A stretch of 13,614 nucleotides of DNA from Candidatus Schekmanbacteria bacterium (lineage in GTDB: Bacteria > CSSED10-310 > JACPHN01). The position numbers and the translations under genes are program-made. Location of the stretch: positions 1-13,614 of the forward strand of contig JACPHN010000162.1 in NCBI GenBank assembly GCA_016188575.1, in the 5' to 3' direction. Below, piece by piece: positions 13,107 to 13,614 of this stretch. Position 1 is the first letter of the stretch; every line of letters begins with the position of its first letter. Below the pieces are notes generated by a model. The model saw nothing but the letters and a program-made list of their open reading frames with translations, ran no database searches and was not told the origin of the DNA.

Positions 13107-13614
13107 TCCGACCGCGGCGCGCCGGCCCTATGCGTGTAGCACTTTGGGTGGCGATCTTACGCGGAAGTGGGCGTCGGCTGAATGTCCGGTTTCGTCCACT
13201 ACACTTCTTCACGCCGCAGGTTCGGCGCGGAGGGGCGCGATTCATCCCACGAGATGCGCAACGAGCGGCAGATTCGCTTGGTGGAGCGACCTGAGGCCGT
13301 GGCGGAGGCGCGAAATCCCTGTCAAAAGGTGTCCCGAGCGGGCAGTTCATCGCCCCCCAAATGCCGGGCCGGGGATCATCGGGCGAGAATGATCCGCCCG
13401 GATTGCCGGCCGCGACGACCGGGCGCGATAAATCGCGCCCCTATCGTGGCGGCGATCTACCCGCCCTCGTTTCAATCCGCGCCCCTCAGAGGGTTATCGG
13501 CATGCGGTGAGCCGCGTCAGGAGCGTGTTTTCAAAGAGCCCAGGGCCGCCTTCAACCGGGGAAAACGCCATGGCTGCGCGTTATCGGCTTGCTCCTGAGG
13601 CCGTCGTGTAGCCC
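13107..13614. other. Intergenic end region with hairpins, no convincing gene
   Basis: No frame on either strand looks like a real protein: the longer ones are Arg/Pro/Ser-rich and change character across the repeats. The region holds two clear hairpins near 13373-13440 (listed separately). The very end carries a short frame with an early stop, starting at ATG 13570, discussed as a finding. Confidence 0.45.
13373..13440. repeat. Pair of intergenic hairpins, probable dispersed repeat
   Basis: GGATCAT (13373-13379) pairs with ATGATCC (13389-13395) around a nine-base loop. GGGCGCGAT (13421-13429) pairs perfectly with ATCGCGCCC (13432-13440) around AA. The second, a 'GGGCGCGATAAATCGCGCCC' block followed by CTA, has the look of a short palindrome that recurs between genes in many GC-rich genomes. 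Neither is followed by a T-run. Confidence 0.45.

Noticed and set aside
13182-13598. 138-residue plus-strand open frame at the end of the window
   Set aside because: It runs through the hairpin repeats, is Arg/Pro/Ser-rich, and has no recognisable domain or ribosome-binding site.

Overview
This is a GC-rich bacterial window, most likely from a gammaproteobacterium. The main evidence is a fused RlmK/RlmL 23S rRNA methyltransferase, an arrangement typical of that class. No rRNA or tRNA gene and no CRISPR array was seen. All assignments come from reading motifs by eye; no database search was possible.

Left part (1-1265): the window opens inside the last codons of what looks like a TnpB (IS200/IS605, IS1341-type) gene. 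After it comes about 250 bases of hairpin-rich sequence ending in the 'GGCTTTAGCCG' stem-loop typical of the right end of such elements, which is also the 3' part of an omega RNA (TnpB guide scaffold). A two-gene toxin-antitoxin-like pair starts directly at that end: a DUF6922-like small protein and an AbiEii-type nucleotidyltransferase. The antitoxin-side gene appears to take its Shine-Dalgarno sequence from the transposon end.

Region 1266-1760 is non-coding but structured. It holds a perfect 19-bp G/C palindrome and a MITE-like block of about 150 bp with imperfect terminal inverted repeats. A near-consensus sigma-70 promoter lies directly outside that block.

Region 1761-8342 is a four-gene plus-strand signalling operon with spacings of 3, 45 and 12 bases. 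It encodes a CheR-type methyltransferase, a 1126-residue soluble hybrid histidine kinase (REC-GAF-PAS-PAS-HisKA-HATPase-REC), an RpfG-type response regulator with an intact HD-GYP cyclic-di-GMP phosphodiesterase domain, and a REC-HisKA-HATPase kinase. The likely logic is that cytoplasmic kinases exchange phosphate with three or more receiver domains and control cyclic-di-GMP breakdown. CheR has no CheB or chemoreceptor partner here.

Region 8410-10728 is rlmKL on the minus strand, converging on the operon. A divergent gap of about 540 bp follows, with a possible remnant of a PHP-family gene. A plus-strand secreted protein with a PLAT/LH2-like domain (11272-12387), a hairpin, and a GFA-family zinc protein (12633-13106) come next. 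The last 500 bases hold repeats and hairpins but no convincing gene.
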